64,000 nucleotides of DNA from assembly GCF_024345415.1 (NCBI RefSeq), contig NZ_JAGQBB010000004.1:1-64000 (forward strand), in the 5' to 3' direction. Position numbers and translations under genes: made by a program. Origin of the DNA: Synechococcus sp. Tobar12-5m-g. GTDB lineage: Bacteria > Cyanobacteriota > Cyanobacteriia > PCC-6307 > Cyanobiaceae. The notes under the pieces were generated by a model, which was given only the letters and a program-made list of their open reading frames with translations, had not been told where the DNA came from and searched no databases. Shown in pieces: positions 7,840 to 14,613 of this stretch (its first letter is position 1; each line of letters starts with the position of its first letter).

Positions 7840-8340
7840 TCAGTGGAGCAGTTGGACCATCACCAGGGCATCGACATAACCCAGCTGCCTGTGACGAAAT
7901 GCCCCCGGCAGGGTGCCGATGATCTGAAAGCCGTTCTGCTGCCAGCAGCGGATGCCGGCGGTGTTGGTGCTCACCACCAGGTTGAACTGCATCGCCCGGA
8001 AGCCAAGCCGCCGGGCGGCCTGGAGCGAGTGCCGGCAGAGGCGGCTGCCGACGCCCTGGAGCCGGCAGTGCTCGGCTACCACGTAGCCGGCGTTGGCCAC
8101 ATGGGCGCCGAGGGCGAGGGAGTTGGGCCTGAGGTAGTAGGTGCCCACCACGGCTCCGGTGGCACCGATGGCCACCATGACGGCCTGGCTCTGTTCCACC
8201 CACAGGGCCCCGGCCTCGCTCTCGCTGATCGCCGGATCGTGGGGGAAGGTGTCCCCGGCGCGGAACACCGGCTCCAGCAGCCGCCACACTCCAGGCCAGT
8301 CGTTTGGCTCAAACGGGCGGATCTGCAGCGGGGATGCCAC
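7840..8340 (-). CDS. GNAT-family N-acetyltransferase
   Basis: The protein is 166 residues, the normal GNAT size. It shows the N-terminal strand/helix MASPLQIRPFEPNDWPGVWRL, the central strand AVVGTYYLRPNS and the acetyl-CoA pyrophosphate-binding loop CRLQGVGSRLCRHSLQAAR. The motif-B region FNLVVSTNTAGIRCWQQNGFQ is also present. It transfers an acetyl group from acetyl-CoA to an unknown amine. It is divergent from the YjbQ gene with 56 nt between starts. Confidence 0.85.
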   Translation of the reverse strand: MASPLQIRPFEPNDWPGVWRLLEPVFRAGDTFPHDPAISESEAGALWVEQSQAVMVAIGATGAVVGTYYLRPNSLALGAHVANAGYVVAEHCRLQGVGSRLCRHSLQAARRLGFRAMQFNLVVSTNTAGIRCWQQNGFQIIGTLPGAFRHRQLGYVDALVMVQLLH

Positions 8341-8396
8341 CGGGGCCGGGGATGCCGATCATCAGTGCTGTGATTGTCACGCCCTTTGTTGCCGCC

Positions 8397-8801
8397 ATGC
8401 GTGAGCTGCTGCACTTCGCCACCCATCGGGCCCAGGAGCTGGTGGACATCACTGAGGCCGTGACCGCGGTGGTGCGGCGCAGCGGCATCGCCGACGGGCT
8501 GGTGCATGTCTACGCCCAGGGCGCTACCGCGGCTGTGATGATTCAGGAGAACTGGGATGAGAGCGTTCAGGAGGACGTGATCGATTTCCTGCGCCAGCAG
8601 ATCCCGAAAGGTGTCTGGAAGCATGACGCCCAGGACGGCAACGGTGATGCCCACCTCAAAGCCGGTCTGGTGGGGCCGTCGGAAACCATCCCGCTGATCG
8701 ACGGACACCTGGGCCTGTCGCGCTGGCAGAACATTTTCTTCTGCGAGTTCGATGGCCCGCGCCAGGAGCGCTCGGTGGTGGTCACGGTGCTGGTCGCCTG
8801 A
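8397..8801 (+). CDS. YjbQ/UPF0047 family protein
   Basis: A 134-residue protein matching the UPF0047 family in length and pattern: LVDITEAVTAVVRRSG, then VHVYAQGATAAVMIQENWD, and the ending LSRWQNIFFCEFDGPRQERSVVVTVL. Members are trimers; some show weak thiamine-phosphate-synthase activity, but the physiological role is unsettled. The ATG at 8397 fits family length better than the in-frame ATGs at 8334 and 8352. A strong hairpin follows 14 nt after the stop. Confidence 0.85.
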   Translation: MRELLHFATHRAQELVDITEAVTAVVRRSGIADGLVHVYAQGATAAVMIQENWDESVQEDVIDFLRQQIPKGVWKHDAQDGNGDAHLKAGLVGPSETIPLIDGHLGLSRWQNIFFCEFDGPRQERSVVVTVLVA

Positions 8802-8815
8802 TCACCCCATAACGG

Positions 8816-8839
8816 AAGGCGCCCCGTGGGGGGCGCCTT
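8816..8839 (+). terminator. GC-rich hairpin after the YjbQ gene
   Basis: AAGGCGCCCC (8816-8825) pairs perfectly with GGGGCGCCTT (8830-8839) around a 4-nt loop. It follows the stop codon closely and fits an intrinsic terminator stem, although no T-run follows, which weakens the call. Confidence 0.6.
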
Positions 8840-9447
8840 GGCACCGGTTGCGGATCATCGCCTTGGCATCTGGGGCCTGACCGATCGGGTGTCTGTGTTT
8901 CACGCATGGCCTGTCTGGGGCCTGGCAGGTAAGGGATGGGATCACGTCTCCGGGAAGAGATGCTCGGGGCTTGACCTTCTCGGCTGTGATCCGGGCCCGG
9001 GTTATGCAGCCCGGGATTTGAACACGCGGGGAACAGAACTGGCATATCGCTCTCTGCGGTTACGGGATGGCGTTCGCGCTGCGCCATCAAGTTCACGAGT
9101 GGTTTCACGCATCTTTGGCGCACCTCCGCTTTGGGCACCGGCTCGGGTGATCCCTGGCCGGACTCTCTTGGAGGGTGAGGGTCGGGTTGGCTACCGGGCC
9201 TCCCCTCAACTTCAAAGTACGCCTCTTTTCAGGCTTCAGCGGCTTCCAGGAGTACCTGTTCCCGTACCACTCTTGCGGCTTGTTCGGCGCAAGGACTCGC
9301 AGGCCTCGCGGTCGCCACTTGGAGGGGTTGGCTCGCGAGTCAGCGCTGACGGCTCAGCGGGAGGATTCGCACCCTCAGGTCAGGGCCGCCAACCGGCTGT
9401 CGCTCTGGATCCAGCTGGGTACGGTGCCGATAGAGGCGAGCGATGGA
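8840..9447. other. 608 bp with no recognisable gene
   Basis: No open frame here looks like a protein on either strand, and I could not fold it into a tRNA, tmRNA, RNase P RNA or SRP RNA. What can be seen is a GC-rich stem (CCGGGC 8991-8996 with GCCCGG 9009-9014) and a repeated word TTTCACGCAT near 8898 and 9102. It may be eroded mobile DNA or an unrecognised structured RNA. Confidence 0.4.
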
Positions 9448-9642
9448 ATGCTGCGTGAGCTGGTGCTGGCCATCGGACTCCCCGTGGTCCTGCTGGTGCT
9501 GGCGGTGCTGGCCCTGGAGCACTGGGGCGATCGAATGCCGCGCTGGCTGCAACGCCTCTCCCAGCGGCCCTCCCTGCTGTGGAACACCGGCATCGGCCTG
9601 ATCATCGGCCTGTCGCTGCTGCGCTGGCTGCTGCAGCGCTGA
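9448..9642 (+). CDS. Small membrane protein, 64 residues
   Basis: The ATG at 9448 gives a hydrophobic segment at about residues 4-23 (ELVLAIGLPVVLLVLAVLAL). A short loop with DRMPRWLQRLSQRPSLLWN follows, then a second hydrophobic helix (GIGLIIGLSLLRWLL). This suggests a two-pass hairpin in the membrane. The longer open frame upstream lies in the unexplained region and is not supported. No function is recognisable. It converges with the DUF5615-type toxin gene with only 5 nt between stops. Confidence 0.6.
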   Translation: MLRELVLAIGLPVVLLVLAVLALEHWGDRMPRWLQRLSQRPSLLWNTGIGLIIGLSLLRWLLQR

Positions 9643-9647
9643 GGTGT

Positions 9648-9968
9648 TCAGGGAATGAACAGTTCCTCGTAGCCGCCGCTTTCGATGGCAGCGACCGCTG
9701 CCTGAAGCTCGCCTGTGACCTGGCGAATCCGCGGCCAGCTGGTTGTTGTCAGCACCAGGATCGCGATGCTGCGCCCGCTCAGATTCTGCTGATAACGCAG
9801 GTTGGTATCGGTGGTGATCAGGAGCTCGTAGCCCTCCTGCTCCGCCAAGCGAATCAGTTCGCCATTGGTGACGGTCGACCAACCCAGCTCATAAGCCGTG
9901 GCAATCACATGGCCGGTCAATGAACGGCGAAGAGGAACGGGTGTCCCCTGGTCAAACAGGATCCGCAC
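9648..9968 (-). CDS. DUF5615-type PIN-like toxin
   Basis: A 106-residue protein starting MRILFDQGTPVPLRRSL and containing LLITTDTNLRYQQNLSGRSIAILVL. This is the pattern of DUF5615 (Mut7-C-like PIN fold) proteins, with conserved Asp residues D6 and D54. Such proteins pair with DUF433 proteins in a type II toxin-antitoxin arrangement. It starts with GTG immediately after the antitoxin stop (TGA then GTG), so the pair is probably translationally coupled. Toxicity is inferred. Confidence 0.78.
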   Translation of the reverse strand: MRILFDQGTPVPLRRSLTGHVIATAYELGWSTVTNGELIRLAEQEGYELLITTDTNLRYQQNLSGRSIAILVLTTTSWPRIRQVTGELQAAVAAIESGGYEELFIP

Positions 9969-10211
9969 TCAAGCCAGTGCGGCAGCTGCGGTGCTCCGAG
10001 CAGCGTGCTCCAGGACCAGCCGGGACTGCTCAAGGCTTACCCCTGGGAACAGTTCGACGAATTCAGCCAAGGAGACGCCGTCTTCCAGGTTTTCAAACAG
10101 AGCCGCCACTGGAATCCGGGTACCGCGGAACACCCAGGCGCCGCTCACGCGCTGAGGATCACGCTCCACAGCACTGCAGCCTGCCCAGCCCAGATCGGTT
10201 TGCGTGGTCAT
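9969..10211 (-). CDS. DUF433-type antitoxin
   Basis: From the ATG at 10211 the gene encodes 80 residues with the DUF433 core RVSGAWVFRGTRIPVAALFENLEDG and SLAEFVELFPGVSLEQSRLVLEHA. This core is a helix-turn-helix-like fold. The longer open frame to 10475 shadows the rad52-like gene. Directly upstream of the DUF5615 toxin, it is the likely DNA-binding antitoxin and autoregulator. Confidence 0.8.
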   Translation of the reverse strand: MTTQTDLGWAGCSAVERDPQRVSGAWVFRGTRIPVAALFENLEDGVSLAEFVELFPGVSLEQSRLVLEHAARSTAAAALA

Positions 10212-10281
10212 GGCCCTCAGGGCGGCCGGACTCATGAATGGTAGGCAGCACCTCCTACCTGAGCTGCCGGATGACTGGATC

Positions 10282-11223
10282 TCAGGCAACGGTCTGGTGC
10301 TGCACCAGGAAGGCCTCGATCCAGTCGTGGTGTTGCTTCTGGGTAATGCGATTCGCGATGGAGGTGGCCTCCTCCGGGACTTGAAACCGCTTGCGGAAGG
10401 CCTTGGTGAATCCCTCCAGCTGGGGCTGGGGAAGGCTGCGGATGGTGGCGTGAATCCGCCGGATCGTGGTGCCATCGAGGGGCAGCAAGGCCGGATCTTC
10501 TTGGGCCTCCTGGATACCGTCAGCCGCTGCAGCGTCGGAGTACTGGCCTACGGGTGGGTGGATGCTGGGGCGGTGACCGTTGCCAGCCGGTGAGCGCCGC
10601 AGTGAGCCGTTTCCGGCAGCGGCATTGGCTGTTATCCCGTTTGGGGAGTGGGGCGGTATGTCGCCCCGAGAGGTGTGCTCGGTGATGCCCCCCCGTGAGG
10701 GGACCCCCGAGACGCTTGAGGTGACCTCTCGCTGCTGCTTGTCGTACAACGCCAGCCCGAACGGGTTCCCGAAGGTCATCAACGCCCGCTTCATGGCGTC
10801 GGTCTCGGCTTCCTTGAGGGCGGATTCATGGGCCTGGCCCAGGTCGACGTCGATGCCGTGGCCGGCGCCGCTGCCTTCCCGCACGATCCCGCCGACGATC
10901 ACCCGCACCCGGGCGGTGTAGGTGACGCCCCAGCCGTCACGTTGCGGTGGATCGGAGGGCTTACTTGGCTCACGGCCGATGCGGCGTTCCGCCTGGGAGA
11001 CGCACTGCAACGCGACCGTCTCCCGCTGCCAGCCGTCGAACCCAAAGATCCGGTTGGCCTCGGCGATTGCCACCCAGCCCTCGATGTAGCTGACCTTGCC
11101 TCGGCCCTGGTCGCGCTGCTTGACGTTGGCGCGACTCAAGGGTGCCGCAAGTGCAGCGACCTGCTCGGCGGTGAGGGCGGACGCCTGAGCGAAAGAGCGG
11201 TCGATGGTCGTTGTCGTGGTCAT
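10282..11223 (-). CDS. Rad52/Rad22-family single-strand annealing protein
   Basis: The 313-residue protein has the Rad52 signature block. It includes ANVKQRDQGRGKVSYIEGWVA (about residues 33-53), NRIFGFDGWQRETVAL, a beta-strand YTARVRVIVGGIVREGSGAGHG, and AHESALKEAETDAMKRALMTFGNPFG. The core ends near residue 165. A Gly/Pro-rich linker and a C-terminal helical segment follow (about 240-313). Proteins of this family anneal complementary single strands and are common in phages. It is the distal gene of a minus-strand run with Gp157-like and SLOG proteins. Confidence 0.88.
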   Translation of the reverse strand: MTTTTTIDRSFAQASALTAEQVAALAAPLSRANVKQRDQGRGKVSYIEGWVAIAEANRIFGFDGWQRETVALQCVSQAERRIGREPSKPSDPPQRDGWGVTYTARVRVIVGGIVREGSGAGHGIDVDLGQAHESALKEAETDAMKRALMTFGNPFGLALYDKQQREVTSSVSGVPSRGGITEHTSRGDIPPHSPNGITANAAAGNGSLRRSPAGNGHRPSIHPPVGQYSDAAAADGIQEAQEDPALLPLDGTTIRRIHATIRSLPQPQLEGFTKAFRKRFQVPEEATSIANRITQKQHHDWIEAFLVQHQTVA

Positions 11224-11259
11224 GGCATTAAGGGGCAGGGTGGGAACAAGCGATGGGAG

Positions 11260-11472
11260 TCAGCTGGCGGGGCTGCCGGCGGGCACGGACTCGATCAGCA
11301 CCCAGCAGGGCGGATCGCTGCAGTGGATGTGATCGGGCGAAGGCCGTCGGCCCGGCTGGCGGGTGATGGGCACCACCCAGCTGCTCAGCCGTGTGGACCA
11401 GATGTGGCCCCTGGGCCGTGGGCTGGTGGGTGTGGTGTTGGCGGTTGTGCTGCCGTAGGTGGAGAGATCCAT
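11260..11472 (-). CDS. Small hypothetical protein between Rad52-like and Gp157-like genes
   Basis: A 70-residue frame starting MDLSTYGSTTANTTPTSPRP, then HIWSTRLSSWVVPITRQPG and ending in a segment with two Cys (HCSDPPCWVLIESVPAG). The ATG at 11472 avoids overlap with the upstream gene. Position in the co-oriented run supports it being real, but no family is recognised and it could be non-coding. Confidence 0.45.
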   Translation of the reverse strand: MDLSTYGSTTANTTPTSPRPRGHIWSTRLSSWVVPITRQPGRRPSPDHIHCSDPPCWVLIESVPAGSPAS

Positions 11473-11582
11473 GGCTTCTGGTGGTGGGTGGAGGTGATGG
11501 CCTGGCTGGTGATGGCGCTGACGAAATTCCCTGGGCCCGCCCCTGCAGCGGACCCCTATCGAGGGGGCCTCTGGCCCCCCGC

Positions 11583-12215
11583 TCAGTGGATGCGCCAGTT
11601 GCGGTGGGAGAGGAGCTGGGCTCCCGGGATTTGCTGGCCGGCCTTGAGGGCCTGCTTGATGGCGGCCTTGTCGGGCTGGCTGGTGGTCTTGACCGTCAGC
11701 CACTCGGGAGCCAGGGCCTGCTCGTCGTCGATCTCGACGGTCTGGGATCTGCGGCTTGTGAGCTCGTGATTGGGGAAGCTGAACCGGGTGGCCTGCGGCT
11801 GCAGCCGGGTGAGCACCAGCACGAGGGACTCCTCCAGGGCATCGGCCCGACTGGAATCGCCACTGGCCAGGGCGGTGAGGCGTTTGGCCTGCTGCTGGCG
11901 GTAGGCGGCCTGGCCGCGCAGGTGCTCGATGACCCAGCAGGTGGCATCGGCCTTGGCCGCCAGGGCCGCCTTGTTGCCCTCCTCGGCCAGCAGGGCGGCC
12001 TCCAACTCAGCGAGGGCCTGACTGCGGGAGTCGTCGTCATCGGCCTCCAGCTGCTCGGCCAGCTGGCCGATGGCGGTGGTGAGCTCCTGGGCCTCGATGC
12101 CCAGCTGCCAGAGCGAACCCGAGCGCTGGAGAGAGCAGGCCGGGCCAGCGGCCTCTGGAGCAGACACCGCAAGGGCAGTGGCGTAAGCGGCAGGGATGGG
12201 GGTGAGAACGGACAT
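11583..12215 (-). CDS. Siphovirus Gp157-like protein
   Basis: The start at 12215 gives 210 residues. The N-terminal two thirds are acidic and helical with coiled-coil character (ELTTAIGQLAEQLEADDDDSRSQALAELEAALLAEE). The C-terminal part (QALAPEWLTVKTTSQPDKAAIKQALKAGQ, then GAQLLSHRNWRIH) matches my memory of the Gp157 family of phage and prophage genes. Those proteins usually sit next to annealing proteins, as here. The role in the phage replication/recombination module is not established. Confidence 0.75.
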   Translation of the reverse strand: MSVLTPIPAAYATALAVSAPEAAGPACSLQRSGSLWQLGIEAQELTTAIGQLAEQLEADDDDSRSQALAELEAALLAEEGNKAALAAKADATCWVIEHLRGQAAYRQQQAKRLTALASGDSSRADALEESLVLVLTRLQPQATRFSFPNHELTSRRSQTVEIDDEQALAPEWLTVKTTSQPDKAAIKQALKAGQQIPGAQLLSHRNWRIH

Positions 12216-12265
12216 GACGGTGAGAAGGCGATGGGAAACGGAGGGGCCCACAGGCGCGGAAGGCT

Positions 12266-12763
12266 TCAGGGGCAAGAAGCAGCAGCGGGATCGGCCCAGC
12301 GAGCGGCGGATGGGCTGACCTCCATCACGGCGATCGGCACCGGGGAACGGGAGGCCATGCGGCGGGCTTCGCTCACCAGCGAGGCCGTGCCGGACCCACC
12401 GGGGAAGGCCACCACCAGCACGGAGGTGGAGACACCAGGGGAGGTGTGGGCCTCGGCCCTGGCCACGGCCAGCTCGAGCAGCTTCCGGTTGCGGATCGGC
12501 CCGGCGGCCCGGCCATGGCGCCGCCATTCGGCGGGCATGACCAGCGCCGACCAGCCCAGCTGATGGGCGGCTCGGGCAATGGCGGCATCGGCACCGCGGG
12601 CCCCGCCGTGGAGCAGCAAATGGACCAGCCGGCCGCCGCTGCGGGCCAGCAGCTCAGCGGCAACGCGCTGATGGGGCCAGTCCAGATCACGGCCGCCGCC
12701 GGCCGCGATCACAAGGGAGCGACCGGGGCCCACTTCGGGCCTGGATGACATACAAAGAGCCAT
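12266..12763 (-). CDS. SLOG-superfamily (DUF2493-like) nucleotide-binding protein
   Basis: Starting at the ATG at 12763 this encodes 165 residues; ATG 12751 and TTG 12787 are alternatives. It has the glycine-rich start IAAGGGRDLDW, then LLLHGGARGADAAIARAAHQLGW, PAEWRRHGRAAGPIRNRKLLE and VVAFPGGSGTASLVSEA. This is the Rossmann-like pattern of DUF2493/YspA-type SLOG proteins. They are thought to bind nucleotides or nucleotide-derived signals and are frequent in phages and defence loci. It is the first gene of the rad52-like run, 50 nt before the Gp157-like gene. Confidence 0.82.
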   Translation of the reverse strand: MALCMSSRPEVGPGRSLVIAAGGGRDLDWPHQRVAAELLARSGGRLVHLLLHGGARGADAAIARAAHQLGWSALVMPAEWRRHGRAAGPIRNRKLLELAVARAEAHTSPGVSTSVLVVAFPGGSGTASLVSEARRMASRSPVPIAVMEVSPSAARWADPAAASCP

Positions 12764-12892
12764 GGAATCAGTTGCCGTGGATGACAACTGATCGGGGCAT
12801 CAAGGCCGCTCAGACATATGCGGCGTTGATGGCGAGATCAGGGGATGACGTTGCCGCAGGCGATGGGCTCGGGGCCTTTGGCGCGACCCTTA

Positions 12893-12913
12893 TTCTACCA
12901 GTACAAATGCACT
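12893..12913 (-). promoter_or_regulatory. LexA-like box next to a -10 element upstream of the SLOG/Gp157/Rad52 run
   Basis: On the minus strand, AGTGCATTTGTACT (12913-12900) matches the cyanobacterial LexA consensus RGTACNNNDGTWCB at all but one position. It is followed after one base by TAGAAT (12898-12893), a plausible -10. The site lies 130 nt upstream of the first gene. Repression by LexA and induction by DNA damage would fit a recombination operon. The site was found by eye only. Confidence 0.45.
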
Positions 12914-13479
12914 TGAGGAGTGCCAGAGCCGCTGCAAGCACTTGGATCTGAGGAGTTCGGGCTCATGCTCACAGGCCTGGATTGAGTGACAGCCAGCTGG
13001 CCATCTTTGCGGCCGGCCTGGGGCTCCAGGCCTGATGGACAGCCGCGCAACCGCGCGAGGTAACCCCTGGCCATCAGCGCCCTTGATCTATCACCTGCCG
13101 GCCGGATGAGCAGCGGCACCGCAGCCGCGGGAGAGCCACCGGGCAGCCGTGACCTGAGCGCACCCATCCCGGCGGCGGCGAGGGGAGATCAGATTCACGC
13201 GAGCGCAAGGGTCGGCGAAGCCGACTTGTCCCGCCCTTGCGCCGCGTGACACCCTGCATCCCCGCCGCCGGGTGGTCTCCGTCCTTGTGCGCCTGAGGTG
13301 TCTTCTTCTTGAGCGATCAACTGCAAGAGATGCAAGAGAAAGTCCCGGTCTGCCTCCGGCTGATCAATGGCCGGCTTTAGTGCCCAGCGACCACCACGGG
13401 CGCAGCTGGCCGGCACAGAACCCTTGAAAGCCCAGAAACAGGCAAGTTTCTCTTGCACTTTCTCTTGCAAGTAAAAAAG
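12914..13479. other. Region between the recombination run and tRNA-Pro, no gene recognised
   Basis: No convincing coding frame is seen. Minus-strand frames at 12895-13167 and 13195-13470 (TTG start, tandem CAAGAGAAA codons) have compositions unlike proteins and no recognisable domain. The segment holds short direct and inverted repeats and a small hairpin near 13205-13225. Lying next to the tRNA 3' end, it is where an island attachment site and integrase would be expected, but no integrase is recognisable. Confidence 0.4.
13322..13470. repeat. TGCAAGAGAAA repeats, direct and inverted
   Basis: TGCAAGAGAAAGT at 13331-13343 has an exact 13-bp inverted copy, ACTTTCTCTTGCA, at 13457-13469. A further partial copy precedes each (13322-13330 and 13447-13457), so two tandem pairs face one another across 113 nt. 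They lie close to the tRNA-Pro 3' end. They could be recombinase or excisionase binding sites, or the ends of a small non-autonomous element. Confidence 0.55.
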
Positions 13480-13508
13480 AAGGGTTCCCGGTTTCGCCGA
13501 GAACCCTT
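13480..13508 (-). terminator. Intrinsic terminator of the tRNA-Pro gene
   Basis: On the minus strand AAGGGTTC...CGG pairs with CCG...GAACCCTT (12-position stem, one A-C mismatch, 5-nt loop). It is followed by TCTTTTTT. The hairpin starts 12 nt after the tRNA 3' end and has the full hairpin plus T-run form. Confidence 0.85.
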
Positions 13509-13519
13509 GCTATCACTGA

Positions 13520-13593
13520 TCGGGGCGACAGGATTCGAACCTGCGACCTAGTGCTCCCAAAGCACCCGCGCTACCAAGCTGCGCCACGCCCCG
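13520..13593 (-). tRNA. tRNA-Pro (anticodon UGG)
   Basis: The minus strand folds as a standard cloverleaf of 74 nt. The acceptor stem is CGGGGCG/CGCCCCG with discriminator A, the D-arm is GCGCAGCTTGGTAGCGC, and the anticodon stem-loop is GGTGC-TTTGGGA-GCACT with anticodon TGG. The T-arm contains GGTTCGAATCC. The CCA end is not encoded. Genes on its 3' side (lower coordinates) are accessory and those on its 5' side are core, consistent with use as an island integration site. Confidence 0.95.
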
Positions 13594-13667
13594 AATGGAT
13601 GACTCTACCTGTACCCCCAGTCATCCCAGGAGATCGGATCAGAAGGTCAGAACCCTTCATGCCTGAC

Positions 13668-13708
13668 CTGTGGATGTTTTCCCTTGACGGAAACCCTTTT
13701 CTCCACAG
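13668..13708. promoter_or_regulatory. Inverted repeat between tRNA-Pro and the next gene
   Basis: CTGTGGA (13668-13674) and TCCACAG (13702-13708) form a 7-bp dyad enclosing a smaller one (TTTCC/GGAAA) and a TTGACG hexamer. The arms resemble halves of DnaA boxes with mismatches. It lies upstream of the tRNA gene in a 175-nt gap and may be regulatory; no factor can be named. Confidence 0.3.
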
Positions 13709-13768
13709 AGGTTGAAAAATACCTCTTGCGTCGAATGGCAAGAGAGCCATACCACGGAGCAGGGGTTT

Positions 13769-14038
13769 TCAGTGCATCAGACCCGGCCACGTCCCCGGGT
13801 AGCGCAGGGTGCGCCAGTCACCCCGGGGGGTGCTCACTTCGATCCCGATCCCAATGGGCTGTTCCACAGCGCCGACCTGCTTCTGCCACCAGTCAAGGGC
13901 CGCTTCCCAGGCGGCATCCATCGACTCGAAATGGTCATCAAGGACCGGATGGGGCGAACACTGCTGATCCACCAGCCGGTAGAGACGACCTTTGCTGGCG
14001 TTCAAAAGAGACCTGACGCCAAGATGGGAGTACGCCAT
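13769..14038 (-). CDS. Conserved-looking cyanobacterial hypothetical protein
   Basis: The protein has 89 residues, starting MAYSHLGVRSLLNASKGRLYRLVDQQ. A helical, Trp-rich centre follows (SMDAAWEAALDWWQKQVG), then IGIGIEVSTPRGDWRTLRYPG. Composition and codon pattern look protein-like and compact. No domain is recognised and there is no signal peptide. It lies just on the core side of tRNA-Pro, on the same strand. Confidence 0.6.
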   Translation of the reverse strand: MAYSHLGVRSLLNASKGRLYRLVDQQCSPHPVLDDHFESMDAAWEAALDWWQKQVGAVEQPIGIGIEVSTPRGDWRTLRYPGTWPGLMH

Positions 14039-14140
14039 GGGGTGAGCTGAAGCATCAACCGATTGTGGAGGCTGTGCCAGCTGCTGACTGTCACCTTGAT
14101 TACCAAGGGTGTTGTTCGTTACCTTCTCATGCCGATCCGA

Positions 14141-14548
14141 TCAGGAAGCTTCCAGCTGGGCGATGCAGTCGATCTCGATCCGGGCACCTTTTGGCAGAGC
14201 GGCCACTTCCACGCAGGCCCGTGCCGGAGAGACCCCGGCCCCGAACATTTCGGCATAGATCTGGTTCACCGCCACGAAATCGGCCAGGTCGGCCAGAAAC
14301 ACTGTCGTGCGCACCACCTGCCGGGGTGTGCAACCGGCGGCGGCCAGCACCGCTTCGAGATTGGCCAGCACCTGCCGGGTCTCGGCTTCCACATCACCTT
14401 CTCCCACCATCTGCCCGGTGGAGGGGTCGAGGGCGATCTGGCCCGAGCAGAACAGCAGCCCGCCGGCCTTGACGGCCTGGTTGTAGGGGCCGACAGGAGC
14501 CGGGGCCGCAGCCGTGTTGATCGCCTCAGGCGGGGAAGCGCCGACCAT
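14141..14548 (-). CDS. ridA: RidA-family reactive intermediate deaminase
   Basis: From the ATG at 14548 the product is 135 residues, close to the usual length of about 130. Family motifs are present: APAPVGPYNQAVKAGGLLFCSGQIALDP, QVLANLEAVLAAAG, VVRTTVFLADLADFVAVN and the C-terminal PARACVEVAALPKGARIEIDCIA with the conserved Arg. RidA hydrolyses reactive enamine/imine intermediates formed by PLP enzymes and releases ammonia. A longer reading from 14626 overlaps the neighbouring ABC gene start and is unlikely. Confidence 0.92.
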   Translation of the reverse strand: MVGASPPEAINTAAAPAPVGPYNQAVKAGGLLFCSGQIALDPSTGQMVGEGDVEAETRQVLANLEAVLAAAGCTPRQVVRTTVFLADLADFVAVNQIYAEMFGAGVSPARACVEVAALPKGARIEIDCIAQLEAS

Positions 14549-14613
14549 GACAGGGGAAGATGGGGTGCTGAGCGTAGGGGAGGTGGCCGATCGGCAGGAT
14601 CCCACAACCACCT

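Noticed and set aside
8990-9060. Possible tRNA-like T-arm on the minus strand (TGTTCAAATC)
   Set aside because: The flanking bases do not form a T-stem, and no acceptor or anticodon arm can be drawn around it.
8782-9138. Minus-strand frame of 118 residues over the unexplained region
   Set aside because: It overlaps the end of the YjbQ gene and its terminator stem, and its Pro/Arg/Ser-rich composition is that of a chance frame in GC-rich DNA.
13195-13470. Minus-strand frame of 91 residues next to tRNA-Pro, considered as an excisionase or integrase remnant
   Set aside because: It needs a TTG start inside the repeat region, and its codons are dominated by the tandem repeat and low-complexity sequence. 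No recombinase motif is visible.
13668-13708. Replication origin marked by two DnaA-box-like sequences
   Set aside because: Each box has mismatches, there are only two, no AT-rich unwinding region is nearby and dnaA is 7 kb away. It is kept only as an inverted repeat.
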